From NCBI GenBank assembly GCA_030148005.1, contig JASBUI010000004.1, positions 62,001 through 126,000 on the forward strand: a stretch of 64,000 bases of DNA, written 5' to 3'. Numbering within the stretch: the first letter of the stretch is position 1; each line of letters begins with the position of its first letter. Origin of the DNA: Paracoccaceae bacterium (lineage in GTDB: Bacteria > Pseudomonadota > Alphaproteobacteria > Rhodobacterales > Rhodobacteraceae). The translations under genes and the position numbers were made by a program. Shown in pieces: positions 36,071 through 43,969 of the stretch. The notes under the pieces are model-generated. The model was not told the origin of the DNA. It was given only the letters and a program-made list of their open reading frames with translations, and did no database searches.

Positions 36071-36646
36071 ATGCTACTGGGGCTTGCCGCTTGTGCGGCA
36101 GAGCCTGTCTGGGCACCCGAGGCGCAGGTGCAGGCCGCCAAGTATCGCCATGAAGGTCCGACGACCCTAAGCCTGATCACGGTTGTGAACAACAAAACCG
36201 GTTCTGGTGCGCATTCGGGCCTGATGATCAGTGCCAGTGAAAGAGTGATCTTTGACCCGGCGGGCACTTTCAAGCACGCCTCGATCCCAGAGCGGAACGA
36301 TGTGATCTTCGGGATCAATCCGAACGTGTTGAACACCTATATCAACTATCACACCCGCAAAAGTTTCGACACTTACGTGCAGACCATCGAGGTTTCACCG
36401 GAAGTGGCGGAAAGAGCTTTGCAGGCGGTGAAGGCCTATGGTGCGGTGCCCAAGGCGCAATGTTCCCGGTCACTGACCGCTGTTCTGTCCAGTCTTCCGG
36501 GGTTTGAGGATTTTCCCCAAAGCTGGTTCCCGAACGCAACGCGCCGGAACTTTGCCAAGCTTCCGGGCGTCACCGAACGGCACTATGTCGACGATGACAG
36601 CGACGACAACAAATACATCCTGCGTCAGGAGATCGCGGCAAACTGA
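36071..36646 (+). CDS. Conserved lipoprotein, signal peptide probably broken by a frameshift
   Basis: From ATG 36071 the 191-residue product has a lipobox (LLGLAAC) only eight residues from the start, too short for a working signal peptide. In the next frame, GTG 36039 opens MLAKRALL, and adding one base near 36062-36064 would join it to ALVMLLGLAAC, a perfect lipoprotein signal. The mature part (TLSLITVVNNKTGSGAHSGL; EVSPEVAERALQAV) looks like a conserved Rhodobacterales lipoprotein of unknown role. The break may be a real mutation or a sequencing error. Confidence 0.75.
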   Translation: MLLGLAACAAEPVWAPEAQVQAAKYRHEGPTTLSLITVVNNKTGSGAHSGLMISASERVIFDPAGTFKHASIPERNDVIFGINPNVLNTYINYHTRKSFDTYVQTIEVSPEVAERALQAVKAYGAVPKAQCSRSLTAVLSSLPGFEDFPQSWFPNATRRNFAKLPGVTERHYVDDDSDDNKYILRQEIAAN

Positions 36647-36661
36647 TCCGCGAAAATGATG

Positions 36662-36693
36662 AAGGGCCCCTGTTCAAGGGGCCTTTTCTTTTG
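36662..36693 (+). terminator. Rho-independent terminator after the lipoprotein gene
   Basis: GGCCCCT at 36665-36671 pairs with AGGGGCC at 36677-36683 around a 5-nt loop, extended by three A/G-T pairs. It is followed by TTTTCTTTT on the plus strand. It starts 16 nt after the lipoprotein stop and before the convergent azlD stop. On the minus strand the tail is poorer, so it mainly serves the plus strand. Confidence 0.85.
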
Positions 36694-36706
36694 CGCCTCT
36701 GAAAAT

Positions 36707-37033
36707 TCAGGTAATCCAGAAAGCGAAGGCCAATGTTGCCGCGCCCGCAAGGACGGCGGCGATGATGTTCTTAGTGTACCAGCCAACGATGATTGTCACC
36801 GCGGCTGCGGCAAGTCTGGAAGCGTCCGGCTGGCCGCCGGTTGCGGTGGGCCACAGGACCAAAGGCGCGACAAGGCCGGGGATCAGGGCGACTGGCGTAT
36901 AGCGCAGGTGGCGCAAGACCCAAGGGGGCATCTTGCGATTGCCGATCAGGCCAAGAAAAGAGAAACGGATCAGGAAGGTCCCGATGCCCAGAAGGGCGAT
37001 GATCAGCCAAATGTGGCCAGCCGTGAAATTCAT
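36707..37033 (-). CDS. azlD: AzlD family branched-chain amino acid transport subunit
   Basis: The 108-residue membrane protein has four hydrophobic segments and the AzlD pattern (GIGTFLIRFSFL, LRYTPVALIPGLVAP). AzlD is the small subunit of the AzlCD exporter of branched-chain amino acids and their analogues. Its ATG overlaps the azlC stop by 4 nt, so the pair is co-translated. Confidence 0.92.
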   Translation of the reverse strand: MNFTAGHIWLIIALLGIGTFLIRFSFLGLIGNRKMPPWVLRHLRYTPVALIPGLVAPLVLWPTATGGQPDASRLAAAAVTIIVGWYTKNIIAAVLAGAATLAFAFWIT

Positions 37034-37728
37034 GACAGTCGCCTTTCAGCTTCGGCGCCGACGGCCATTGCCGCAAATCCCGCCAACAGCAGGCCAGAGC
37101 CATAGGGGAGCGAGGCAAAAAGCAGCGCTACCGCAACGGATGTTCCGGCCGCAAGGACATGGGGCAGGGTTTTCAGCATCGGCCCGACCAGCGCCAGAAA
37201 AGTGATCGGCAGGGCAAAGTCCAGCCCGATATCGCCCGGAATGCGAGAGCCCAAAAGCGCCCCCGCCAGCGTGAAGGCGTACCAAGTGGCCGCCACGGGC
37301 GCCACGACGCCCAGAAAATAGGTGACCTTGTCGGCAACCGGTCTTTTTGGGTTCTTTTCATACTCGATCATCGCCATGGCATAGCTTTGATCGACGTTGA
37401 AGTAAGCGACCAGCGCCCGCTGCCAGAGACCGGCCTCGCCAAGGTGCGGGGTCAGTGAGGCGGAATACATCGCCATTCTAAGGTTCACGGCAAGTGCGGT
37501 TGCCAGAACAACGATTGTGGGGGCGTTTTCCTGCATCAGGTGCAGGGCCGCAAATTGCGCCGCGCCCGCGATAACCAGAACGGAAAACCCCATCACTTCG
37601 GCGACGTTCAGCCCGGCCTCTGTGGCGACAAGACCAAAGAGCATTGCAAAGGGGGCCGCAACGACAATGAATGGCGCGCCTTCTCTGGCGCCTTTCCAAA
37701 AGACGGATTTGGTGGTGGAGGAGGACAT
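37030..37728 (-). CDS. azlC: AzlC family branched-chain amino acid exporter subunit
   Basis: The 232-residue membrane protein has about seven segments and the AzlC signatures: APFAMLFGLVATEAG, VIAGAAQFAAL, and LNLRMAMYSASLTPHL-type sequence (here VNLRMAMYSASL). With AzlD it forms an inner-membrane exporter for branched-chain amino acids; the sequence does not reveal direct regulation. It is divergent from fdhD with a gap of about 50 nt that must hold both promoters. Confidence 0.93.
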   Translation of the reverse strand: MSSSTTKSVFWKGAREGAPFIVVAAPFAMLFGLVATEAGLNVAEVMGFSVLVIAGAAQFAALHLMQENAPTIVVLATALAVNLRMAMYSASLTPHLGEAGLWQRALVAYFNVDQSYAMAMIEYEKNPKRPVADKVTYFLGVVAPVAATWYAFTLAGALLGSRIPGDIGLDFALPITFLALVGPMLKTLPHVLAAGTSVAVALLFASLPYGSGLLLAGFAAMAVGAEAERRLS

Positions 37729-37777
37729 GGAAGGCCTTTAGACTGTTTGCGTAACGGTTAGGCAACCTGAAAGGCAG

Positions 37778-38665
37778 ATGCAAATGGCAACCCTTGATGA
37801 GGGTCATCAATTTTTGATCGCTCCCGATCTGGAACGACCGGGATTGACCCGGCAGGTGACGGGCATCGACCAGAACGGTGAGGCCTCGCAGATATCGGTC
37901 GTCGAAGAGCGGCCGCTTACGATCTTTCTGAATTCACAGGAGATTGTGACGGCTATGACAATCGGCGACTACCCTGAGTATCTGGCGCTTGGATTTCTTC
38001 GCAATCAGGGCATGCTTGCGCCTGATGATGTCGTCACGGGCGTCGATTTCGATGAAGAGCTTGAAACCGTGGTCGTGCGCACGGAGCGGCAGACAAACCA
38101 TGAAGAGAAGCTGAAGAAAAAGACGCGCACCAGCGGCTGCGCGGTGGGCACTGTCTTTGGCGATATGATGGAGGGCCTTGAGGGGCTGGAGCTTGCGCAA
38201 AACGAGGTGCGCACATCGTGGCTTTATGCGCTTGCCAGCCAGATCAATCGCACGCCAAGCCTGTATCTTGAGGCAGGCGCGATACACGGCACTGTGCTGT
38301 GCCGGGAAGATAAGCCGCTGGTCTATATGGAAGATGTCGGCAGGCATAACGCCGTCGACAAGATCGCCGGCTGGATGATGTCCGAAAACGTAGGGGCCAG
38401 TGACAAGATCCTCTACACGACCGGGCGGCTGACGTCGGAGATGGTCATCAAGACCGCGATGATGGGCATACCGGCACTGGTCTCGCGCTCGGGGTTTACG
38501 GCCTGGGGCGTGGAAATTGCGCGTGAGATCGGGCTGACACTGATCGGGCGCATGCGGGGGCGACGGTTTATCTGCCTTGCAGGTGAGGACCGGCTGATCC
38601 GTGATGCAGACCCGGCGGGCGTTGAAAACGAAAGCGCCCGGGTTGGCCGAAAGGGGCGCGCGTGA
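37778..38665 (+). CDS. fdhD: Formate dehydrogenase accessory sulfurtransferase
   Basis: FdhD passes sulfur from a cysteine desulfurase to the molybdenum cofactor of formate dehydrogenase. The 295-residue protein has the family pattern: LGFLRNQGML, RTSGCAVGTVFG, MEDVGRHNAVDKIAGW, and ILYTTGRLTSEMV. The E. coli protein has a CxxC loop (Cys121, Cys124); here only the first Cys is present, in SGCAVG. ATG 37784 is an alternative start with better spacing to GAAAGG. The stop overlaps mobA (GTGA). Confidence 0.93.
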   Translation: MQMATLDEGHQFLIAPDLERPGLTRQVTGIDQNGEASQISVVEERPLTIFLNSQEIVTAMTIGDYPEYLALGFLRNQGMLAPDDVVTGVDFDEELETVVVRTERQTNHEEKLKKKTRTSGCAVGTVFGDMMEGLEGLELAQNEVRTSWLYALASQINRTPSLYLEAGAIHGTVLCREDKPLVYMEDVGRHNAVDKIAGWMMSENVGASDKILYTTGRLTSEMVIKTAMMGIPALVSRSGFTAWGVEIAREIGLTLIGRMRGRRFICLAGEDRLIRDADPAGVENESARVGRKGRA

Positions 38666-39273
38666 AGGCGCCGCTTGGGGTTATTCTTGCCGGCGGGGCG
38701 GCCACCCGGATGGGCGGCGGCGACAAGGGGCTGTTGCAGCTTGGGGGCCTGCGCATTCTGGACCGGGTCATTGCTCGGCTTGCGCCGCAGGTAGAGGGCA
38801 TTGCGCTGAACGCCAATGGCGATCCGGCGCGGTTTGACGGGCTTGGCCTTCCTGTGATCGGTGACAGCTTTCCGGGGCTTGCAGGGCCGCTGGCGGGAGT
38901 GCTGGCCGGGCTGGATTGGGCCAGCGAACAGGGGGCCAGCCATATCGTGACGGCCGCGGCAGACACCCCGTTTTTTCCTTGCGATCTTGTGCCCCGGCTG
39001 ATCATGGCAGCGCAGGATGAGGGCGCGCCGATCGCGCTTGCCGCGACGCCGGATGCAAGGCGCGGAACGGCCCGCCATCCAACGTTTGGATTGTGGCCTG
39101 TCGCCCTGAAAGACGATCTGCGGATGGCGCTAGAGGGCGGTTTGCGCAAAGTGGTTCTCTGGACCGACAAACACGGTGCAGCGAGTGCGATTTTCGAAGC
39201 CTCTGAAGAGGCGGATCCTTTTTTCAACGTCAATACGCCCGAGGATCTGGCGCAGGCAGAGGCAATGCTATGA
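38662..39273 (+). CDS. mobA: Molybdenum cofactor guanylyltransferase
   Basis: MobA adds GMP to molybdenum-molybdopterin to give the bis-MGD cofactor used by the DMSO-reductase family, including formate dehydrogenases. The 203-residue protein has the nucleotide-binding LAGGAATRMGGGDKGL, a metal-site Asp in AAADTPFFP, and PTFGLWPV. The start is GTG 38662, overlapping the fdhD stop; no ATG fits. It is co-transcribed with fdhD, mobB and the MoeA fusion. Confidence 0.94.
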   Translation: MKAPLGVILAGGAATRMGGGDKGLLQLGGLRILDRVIARLAPQVEGIALNANGDPARFDGLGLPVIGDSFPGLAGPLAGVLAGLDWASEQGASHIVTAAADTPFFPCDLVPRLIMAAQDEGAPIALAATPDARRGTARHPTFGLWPVALKDDLRMALEGGLRKVVLWTDKHGAASAIFEASEEADPFFNVNTPEDLAQAEAML

Positions 39274-39761
39274 GAATATTTGGAGTGATCGGTTGGAAGA
39301 ATGCAGGCAAGACCGGTCTGATGGAACGGCTGATTGCCGAGATCACGAGCCGCGGTTTTTCCGTGTCGACGGTCAAGCATGCGCACCACAGTTTTGACGT
39401 GGACCACCCCGGTCGTGATAGCTATCGCCACCGCGACGCCGGGGCGAGAGAGGTAATGCTGGCTTCGGGCAACAGGTGGGCGCTTATGGCAGAGCTGCGC
39501 GGCGCGCCCGAGCCAACGCTGGATGAGCTTCTTGCCAAGGTGTCACCTGTCGATCTGGTGCTGATCGAAGGGTTCAAACGGGATCAGCACCCCAAGCTTG
39601 AGGCGCATCGCGCGGCGCCCGGCAACCCGCTGATCGCGCCGGACGATCCGACCGTTCTGGCGATCGCAACGGATACGCAGGTCGACACTGATCTGCCGGT
39701 GTTTGATCTCGACGACACCAAGGCGATTGCCGATTTCATTCTGAAACAGGTGGATTTGTGA
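39270..39761 (+). CDS. mobB: Molybdopterin-guanine dinucleotide biosynthesis protein B
   Basis: MobB is a GTP-binding partner of MobA that improves MGD formation. The 163-residue protein has a P-loop GWKNAGKT at residues 8-15, the switch-like VKHAHHSFDVDHPGRDS, and VLIEGFKRDQHPKLEAHR, all diagnostic. It overlaps the mobA stop and the next start by 4 nt each, fixing the order fdhD-mobA-mobB-moeA fusion. Confidence 0.95.
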   Translation: MRIFGVIGWKNAGKTGLMERLIAEITSRGFSVSTVKHAHHSFDVDHPGRDSYRHRDAGAREVMLASGNRWALMAELRGAPEPTLDELLAKVSPVDLVLIEGFKRDQHPKLEAHRAAPGNPLIAPDDPTVLAIATDTQVDTDLPVFDLDDTKAIADFILKQVDL

Positions 39762-41863
39762 ACTTTGACACCCTCGCGATAATTGACTGGTCGGCCGGAA
39801 AGGACACCGGGCCAACGCCGCGGGCGGATGCGATCTGGACCGCGGTGGTCCGGCAGGGGCGCCCGGGCCCGCCGGTCTATCACCGAAACCGCGATGCTTG
39901 TGAAAGCTGGCTGGAAGAGTTGATCGAAACAGAGATGTCGGCGGGCCGAAAGCTGTTTCTGGGCTTTGATTTTCCGTTCGGGTATCCGGCCGGTTTTGCC
40001 AAGGCCGTGACGGGCGATAGTGATCCCTTGAAGCTGTGGGACTGGCTTGAAGAGAGGATCGAAGACGGCCCCGATGGCAACAACCGCTTTGACGTTGCCG
40101 CCGATATCAACGCGATCTTTCGCGGCCTTGGGCCGTTCTGGGGCAATGCGCTGAAGCGCGACATCGATGGTCTGCCGCGCAAAGGCCGGGACCGAAGCGC
40201 GACAGGTCTTGCAGAAAAGCGCGCCGTTGAGGCGGAGGCGCCGGGCACCTTTACGGTCTGGCAACTGGCGGGGCAGGGCGCGGTGGGATCGCAGGTGCTG
40301 ACGGGCCTGCCCGTCCTTGCACGCCTGCGGCGCAGGTTCGCGGGGCAGGTTTCGGTCTGGCCGTTCGAAAAGGTGGATAGCCCGGTTGTTCTGGCCGAGG
40401 TCTGGCCATCGCTTTTGTCCGAGATCGTGGCAGAGAAACTGGGCAAGGGCGGTATCAGGGATGCGGTTCAGGTTGCGGTTCTGGCGCAGGCCCTTGCGCG
40501 TCTGTCGCCGGAAAGCCTTGCGCGGATGCTGGATGTCGATGCCCCGACCGAAGGCTGGATTCTGGGCGCAGGGCACCGGCAAGAGCTGGCCCAGGCGGCG
40601 CGCGCGCTGGTGCCTCCAAAGCTGGGAAATGACTGTTTTGCCCTGCCGCCGGGTGTGGACTGGACCCCGGTCGACATGGCGCTGGAGCGTTTGCGCGAGG
40701 GTCTGTCGCAGGTTGTCGAGGTTGAGCGTGTGGGCGTGGCCGATGGCGCGGGGCGGATATTGGCCAGCGATCACATCGCGCAGCGTTCAAACCCGCCTGC
40801 GCCTAATTCGGCGGTCGATGGTTTCGGCTTTTGCCGCGATGCGATTGGTGAGGGGCGGCAGGTTCTTGAACTGGTGCAGGGACGCGCGGCGGCGGGCGTG
40901 CCTTACACGCAAGAGGTGCCAAAGGGTCAGGCGATCCGCATTCTGACGGGCGCACTGTTGCCGCCGGGCGTTGATACCGTCGTCCTTGAGGAAGACACAG
41001 ATCACAATGAGCATAGCGTTGCCTTTGAGGGCAGCGTTCGCATGGGGGCAAATACCCGAAAGGCGGGCGAAGACGTGGTTTCGGGCAAGATCGCCCTGAC
41101 GCGCGGCCATGTCCTGAGACCGCAGGATCTTGCTCTGGCCTCGGCCCTCGGGCTTGCCGAGCTTGAGGTCTGCCGCAAGCTTCGCGTGGGGGTTCTTTCC
41201 ACTGGCGATGAGGTGATTGCGCCGGGTGCTCCGGCAACCAATGCCCAAACCTACGATGCGAACCGCCCGATGCTTTTGTCGCTGGCGGCGCGCTGGGGGT
41301 ATGACGCTGTCGATCTGGGGCATGTGCCCGACAACCGGACCACCTTGCAGACCCGGCTCGACAAGGCTAGCCAGAAGGTCGATGTCATCCTGTCCTCGGG
41401 CGGTGCATCCGCAGGCGACGAAGATCACATGTCGGCGCTTTTGGCCGAGGCAGGCAGCGTTCAAACATGGCGTATCGCGATCAAGCCGGGACGGCCGCTG
41501 GCGCTTGGGCTTTGGAAGGGCGTGCCGGTGTTTGGTCTGCCCGGGAACCCTGTTGCCGCCTTTGTCTGCTCGCTGATTTTTGCGCGCCCGGCCTTGGGTG
41601 TTCTGGCCGGTGCAGGCTGGCAGATGCCGCAGGGCTTTACCGTTCCGGCTGCATTCTCCAAACGCAAGAAACCCGGACGGCGAGAGTTCCTTCGCGCCCG
41701 GCTGAATGAGGCAGGCCACGCCGAGGTCTTTCAGTCCGAAGGTTCGGGTCGGATATCGGGGCTGACGTGGGCCGAGGGGCTGGTTGAAATTGGCGATGGC
41801 GCGCGCACCATCGCAGAGGACGACGCCGTCACCTATTACCCGTTTGGAAGTTTCGGGATTTAG
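39758..41863 (+). CDS. Fusion protein: RNase H-fold-like (DUF429-type) domain + MoeA molybdopterin molybdenumtransferase
   Basis: The 701-residue protein has two parts. Residues ~305-701 are a complete MoeA (APNSAVDGFGF, GVLSTGDEV, SSGGASAGDEDHM, GLPGNPVAAF), which inserts molybdate into adenylated molybdopterin. Residues 1-300 are not MoeA and resemble RNase H-fold DUF429 proteins: Asp10 in IIDWSAGK, Asp71 in LGFDFPFG, Glu214 in LAEVWPSLL and Asp235 in IRDAVQVAV could form the acidic site. What the N-terminal half does is unknown. The gene is the last of the Moco operon and starts on the mobB stop. Confidence 0.85.
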   Translation: MNFDTLAIIDWSAGKDTGPTPRADAIWTAVVRQGRPGPPVYHRNRDACESWLEELIETEMSAGRKLFLGFDFPFGYPAGFAKAVTGDSDPLKLWDWLEERIEDGPDGNNRFDVAADINAIFRGLGPFWGNALKRDIDGLPRKGRDRSATGLAEKRAVEAEAPGTFTVWQLAGQGAVGSQVLTGLPVLARLRRRFAGQVSVWPFEKVDSPVVLAEVWPSLLSEIVAEKLGKGGIRDAVQVAVLAQALARLSPESLARMLDVDAPTEGWILGAGHRQELAQAARALVPPKLGNDCFALPPGVDWTPVDMALERLREGLSQVVEVERVGVADGAGRILASDHIAQRSNPPAPNSAVDGFGFCRDAIGEGRQVLELVQGRAAAGVPYTQEVPKGQAIRILTGALLPPGVDTVVLEEDTDHNEHSVAFEGSVRMGANTRKAGEDVVSGKIALTRGHVLRPQDLALASALGLAELEVCRKLRVGVLSTGDEVIAPGAPATNAQTYDANRPMLLSLAARWGYDAVDLGHVPDNRTTLQTRLDKASQKVDVILSSGGASAGDEDHMSALLAEAGSVQTWRIAIKPGRPLALGLWKGVPVFGLPGNPVAAFVCSLIFARPALGVLAGAGWQMPQGFTVPAAFSKRKKPGRREFLRARLNEAGHAEVFQSEGSGRISGLTWAEGLVEIGDGARTIAEDDAVTYYPFGSFGI

Positions 41864-41867
41864 CGTT

Positions 41868-42887
41868 TCAGTCGAAGGTGCCGGTTACCCGCCCCAGCAG
41901 CATGAAGGCGCGCGCGGTGCGCGTATCGCCAAGCTTGGAGACATCGGCGTCACTTGCGGTGGCCTCAAATTCGACAAAGGTCTTGTCGAACTGGCGCAGA
42001 AAGTGGTGCACCGCGTCGCGGAAAATCGGGTCCTGACGCATGCGCCCTGATGCCAGCGCAAGGCTGGAGCGGTCGCGAATGCCGCCCAGTGCCGCAACGC
42101 CCCGCCCGCGTTCACCCTTGGCAAACTTGCGCCAAACCTCTGGCCGGGCGCGGTCAGGGCTTAGATCGTCCATGTAGATCCCGTCTGCGGCCAGTAGCGT
42201 CAGGACATCCTGACTTGCCTGTACAAGACGGGCGGTCTTGCGGTCGCGCAGGGCCCGGCGCAGCGCGCGAAACCCTTCATCATCCTCGGCGGTTTCGGGA
42301 AAATGCAGGGCGCGGATGAAATCGGCGACTGACACGGGCGGCGAGATATCTTCGGCCCGGGTTCCCAGTTCTAGCGAGGTCTGATTCTCGGGCGCCGGTG
42401 CTGCGGGGTCGATCGCGGGCTTGTTCGGTGTCTCGCCCTGATCGCGGCGGCTGGCAAAGGTCGCGATGGAATGGGCGGTGTTCTTTTGGGCGGCGACGAT
42501 CTGATCCAGTTTGCGTTCCATCGCCGGCTGGATGAACATGTTGCCGCTTTGCGCTTGGGTGACATAGGTGTGGCGCATGGCATCGATTGCCGACTGAAGG
42601 CGCGCCGATTCCTCGCGCATGATGCGTGCGCTGCGCGCCGCCGCGGCGCCGACCCAGATCAGGGCGACAGGCATGAAGATAACCAGCAGCACCATGATGA
42701 AGTTCAACGGATCAAAGCCAAGGCCGGTTTCGCCGGTGCCAGCAAAGAAATAGAACAGGCCAACGATCAGGAACCAGCCAAGGCTAAGGGCAATCGCCGC
42801 CATCTCAGCCGCCGAAAAGGAACGGCTGACACTGCGCTTGGAATAGATGCCAAGGTCTATCGGCGGGTCGTTCTTACGGTCGGCCAT
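41868..42887 (-). CDS. Conserved hypothetical membrane protein
   Basis: The 339-residue protein has two N-terminal membrane helices (AAIALSLGWFLIVGLFYFF; FIMVLLVIFMPVALIWVGAAA). A helical segment with coiled-coil character follows to about residue 150, then a Pro-rich linker and a mostly helical C-terminal domain. It resembles uncharacterised proteins common in Rhodobacterales. It lies 7 nt downstream of greA on the same strand and may be transcribed with it. Function unknown. Confidence 0.8.
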   Translation of the reverse strand: MADRKNDPPIDLGIYSKRSVSRSFSAAEMAAIALSLGWFLIVGLFYFFAGTGETGLGFDPLNFIMVLLVIFMPVALIWVGAAAARSARIMREESARLQSAIDAMRHTYVTQAQSGNMFIQPAMERKLDQIVAAQKNTAHSIATFASRRDQGETPNKPAIDPAAPAPENQTSLELGTRAEDISPPVSVADFIRALHFPETAEDDEGFRALRRALRDRKTARLVQASQDVLTLLAADGIYMDDLSPDRARPEVWRKFAKGERGRGVAALGGIRDRSSLALASGRMRQDPIFRDAVHHFLRQFDKTFVEFEATASDADVSKLGDTRTARAFMLLGRVTGTFD

Positions 42888-42894
42888 GGGCCCC

Positions 42895-43365
42895 TCAGGT
42901 AAAAGAGATACTCAGAATTTCATAGCTGCGTTCGCCGCCGGGCGTGCGAACTTCGACGCTGTCGCCTTCGTCCTTGCCAATCAGCGCGCGCGCCAAAGGG
43001 GATTTGATGTTCAACTTGCCGTTTTCAATGTCGGCCTCGTGCTCGCCGACGATCTGATAGGTTCTTTCTTCGTCCGTGTCTTCGTCAACCAGCCGCACGG
43101 TTGCGCCAAACTTGATCGTACCCGACAGCTTGGCAGGGTCGATGACATCGGCAAGCGAAAGGATACCTTCAAGTTCCTTCACGCGCCCTTCGATAAAGCT
43201 CTGCTTTTCCTTGGCCGAATGATACTCGGCGTTTTCGGACAGATCGCCGTGTTCGCGCGCTTCTGAGATGGCGCGAATGATTGCCGGGCGTTCGACCGAC
43301 TTCAGTTGCTTCAATTCGGCATCAAGGGCGGTGTGCCCCGCGCGGGTCATTGGTATCTTTTCCAT
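42895..43365 (-). CDS. greA: Transcription elongation factor GreA
   Basis: GreA enters the RNA polymerase secondary channel and triggers cleavage of backtracked RNA. The 156-residue protein has the N-terminal coiled-coil ([17 protein letters not shown]) with the acidic tip in [14 protein letters not shown]. The C-terminal domain ends [21 protein letters not shown] 43365 gives the usual length and EKIPMT start; a TTG 9 nt upstream is less likely. A hairpin lies in the 136-nt gap upstream. Confidence 0.96.
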   Translation of the reverse strand: MEKIPMTRAGHTALDAELKQLKSVERPAIIRAISEAREHGDLSENAEYHSAKEKQSFIEGRVKELEGILSLADVIDPAKLSGTIKFGATVRLVDEDTDEERTYQIVGEHEADIENGKLNIKSPLARALIGKDEGDSVEVRTPGGERSYEILSISFT

Positions 43366-43456
43366 GGCGGTCAAGCTTCTCGGTCTTCGGAATTTCGGTC
43401 ACTATTGAAGGATTACCAGACCCGAGAGGTGGCCGAATTGCAAGCCGGAAGCGCTG

Positions 43457-43481
43457 AAAGGCGCCATTTGCGGGCGCCTTT
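43457..43481. terminator. Hairpin between the VOC gene and greA
   Basis: AAAGGCGCC pairs perfectly with GGCGCCTTT (9 bp) around a 7-nt loop. It lies 21 nt downstream of the VOC gene stop and upstream of greA, both on the minus strand, so it probably ends the VOC transcript. The minus-strand T tract is short (TTT then CAG). Termination may therefore be partial. Confidence 0.6.
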
Positions 43482-43501
43482 CTTTGCCAAGTGCGGCAGG
43501 C

Positions 43502-43882
43502 TTAGTCGTATTGGACAACTTCGTATTCGATGCCGTCATTGTCATAGAAGTAAAATCTTTGTCCCGGTTCATAGTCAAAATGGTTGCCGATGCGCAAACC
43601 TTGTGCGCGGGCCCGCTTTTCGGTTGCGGCAAGGTCATCGACCGTAACTGCCACATGGTTCAGGCCGCCAGCGGTGGTATAGTGGTTTTCCTTGCTCGGG
43701 CTGACATTTTCGGCCGCGTAAAGCGCGACATAGCTCTCTTCGGTGCCCACATGGACCGAATAGCCATTGTCAATCGATCCACCTTTCCACCGGACCTTCC
43801 AGCCGAAAACCTCTGTCATCCAGAGGGCTGTCTTGTCGGGATCGGCGACGGTGTAGTTCAGATGTTCAAGCTGGGCAGTCAT
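43502..43882 (-). CDS. VOC (glyoxalase/bleomycin-resistance) family protein, probable SoxR target
   Basis: The 127-residue protein has the vicinal-oxygen-chelate pattern: LEHLNYTVADPDKTALWM at the start, GGLNHVAVTVDD at the middle, and a C-terminal FYFYDNDGIEYEVV whose Glu would bind metal. This group includes glyoxalase-like enzymes and resistance proteins; the substrate is unknown. ATG 43882 is chosen because family sequence begins there (AAAGGA about 9 nt upstream); ATG 43906 is possible. It is divergent from soxR and faces a MerR-type promoter. Confidence 0.88.
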   Translation of the reverse strand: MTAQLEHLNYTVADPDKTALWMTEVFGWKVRWKGGSIDNGYSVHVGTEESYVALYAAENVSPSKENHYTTAGGLNHVAVTVDDLAATEKRARAQGLRIGNHFDYEPGQRFYFYDNDGIEYEVVQYD

Positions 43883-43926
43883 TTCCAAGTTCCTTTTCTT
43901 ACGCATATTGACGTGAACACCCCGGG

Positions 43927-43957
43927 TTTGTAATTTCTAAACCTAACTTGAGGTCAA
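43927..43957 (-). promoter_or_regulatory. SoxR-type promoter and operator for the VOC gene
   Basis: On the minus strand, a -35 TTGACC (43952-43957) and a -10 TACAAA (43927-43932) are separated by 19 bp. This is the over-long spacer typical of promoters activated by MerR-family regulators. Inside the spacer, CCTCAAGTTAGGTTTAGA (43936-43953) keeps one full half of the SoxR box (CCTCAAGTT) and a weaker second half. The soxR start is 12 nt to the right. Confidence 0.72.
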
Positions 43958-43969
43958 GGAATTTTTTTT

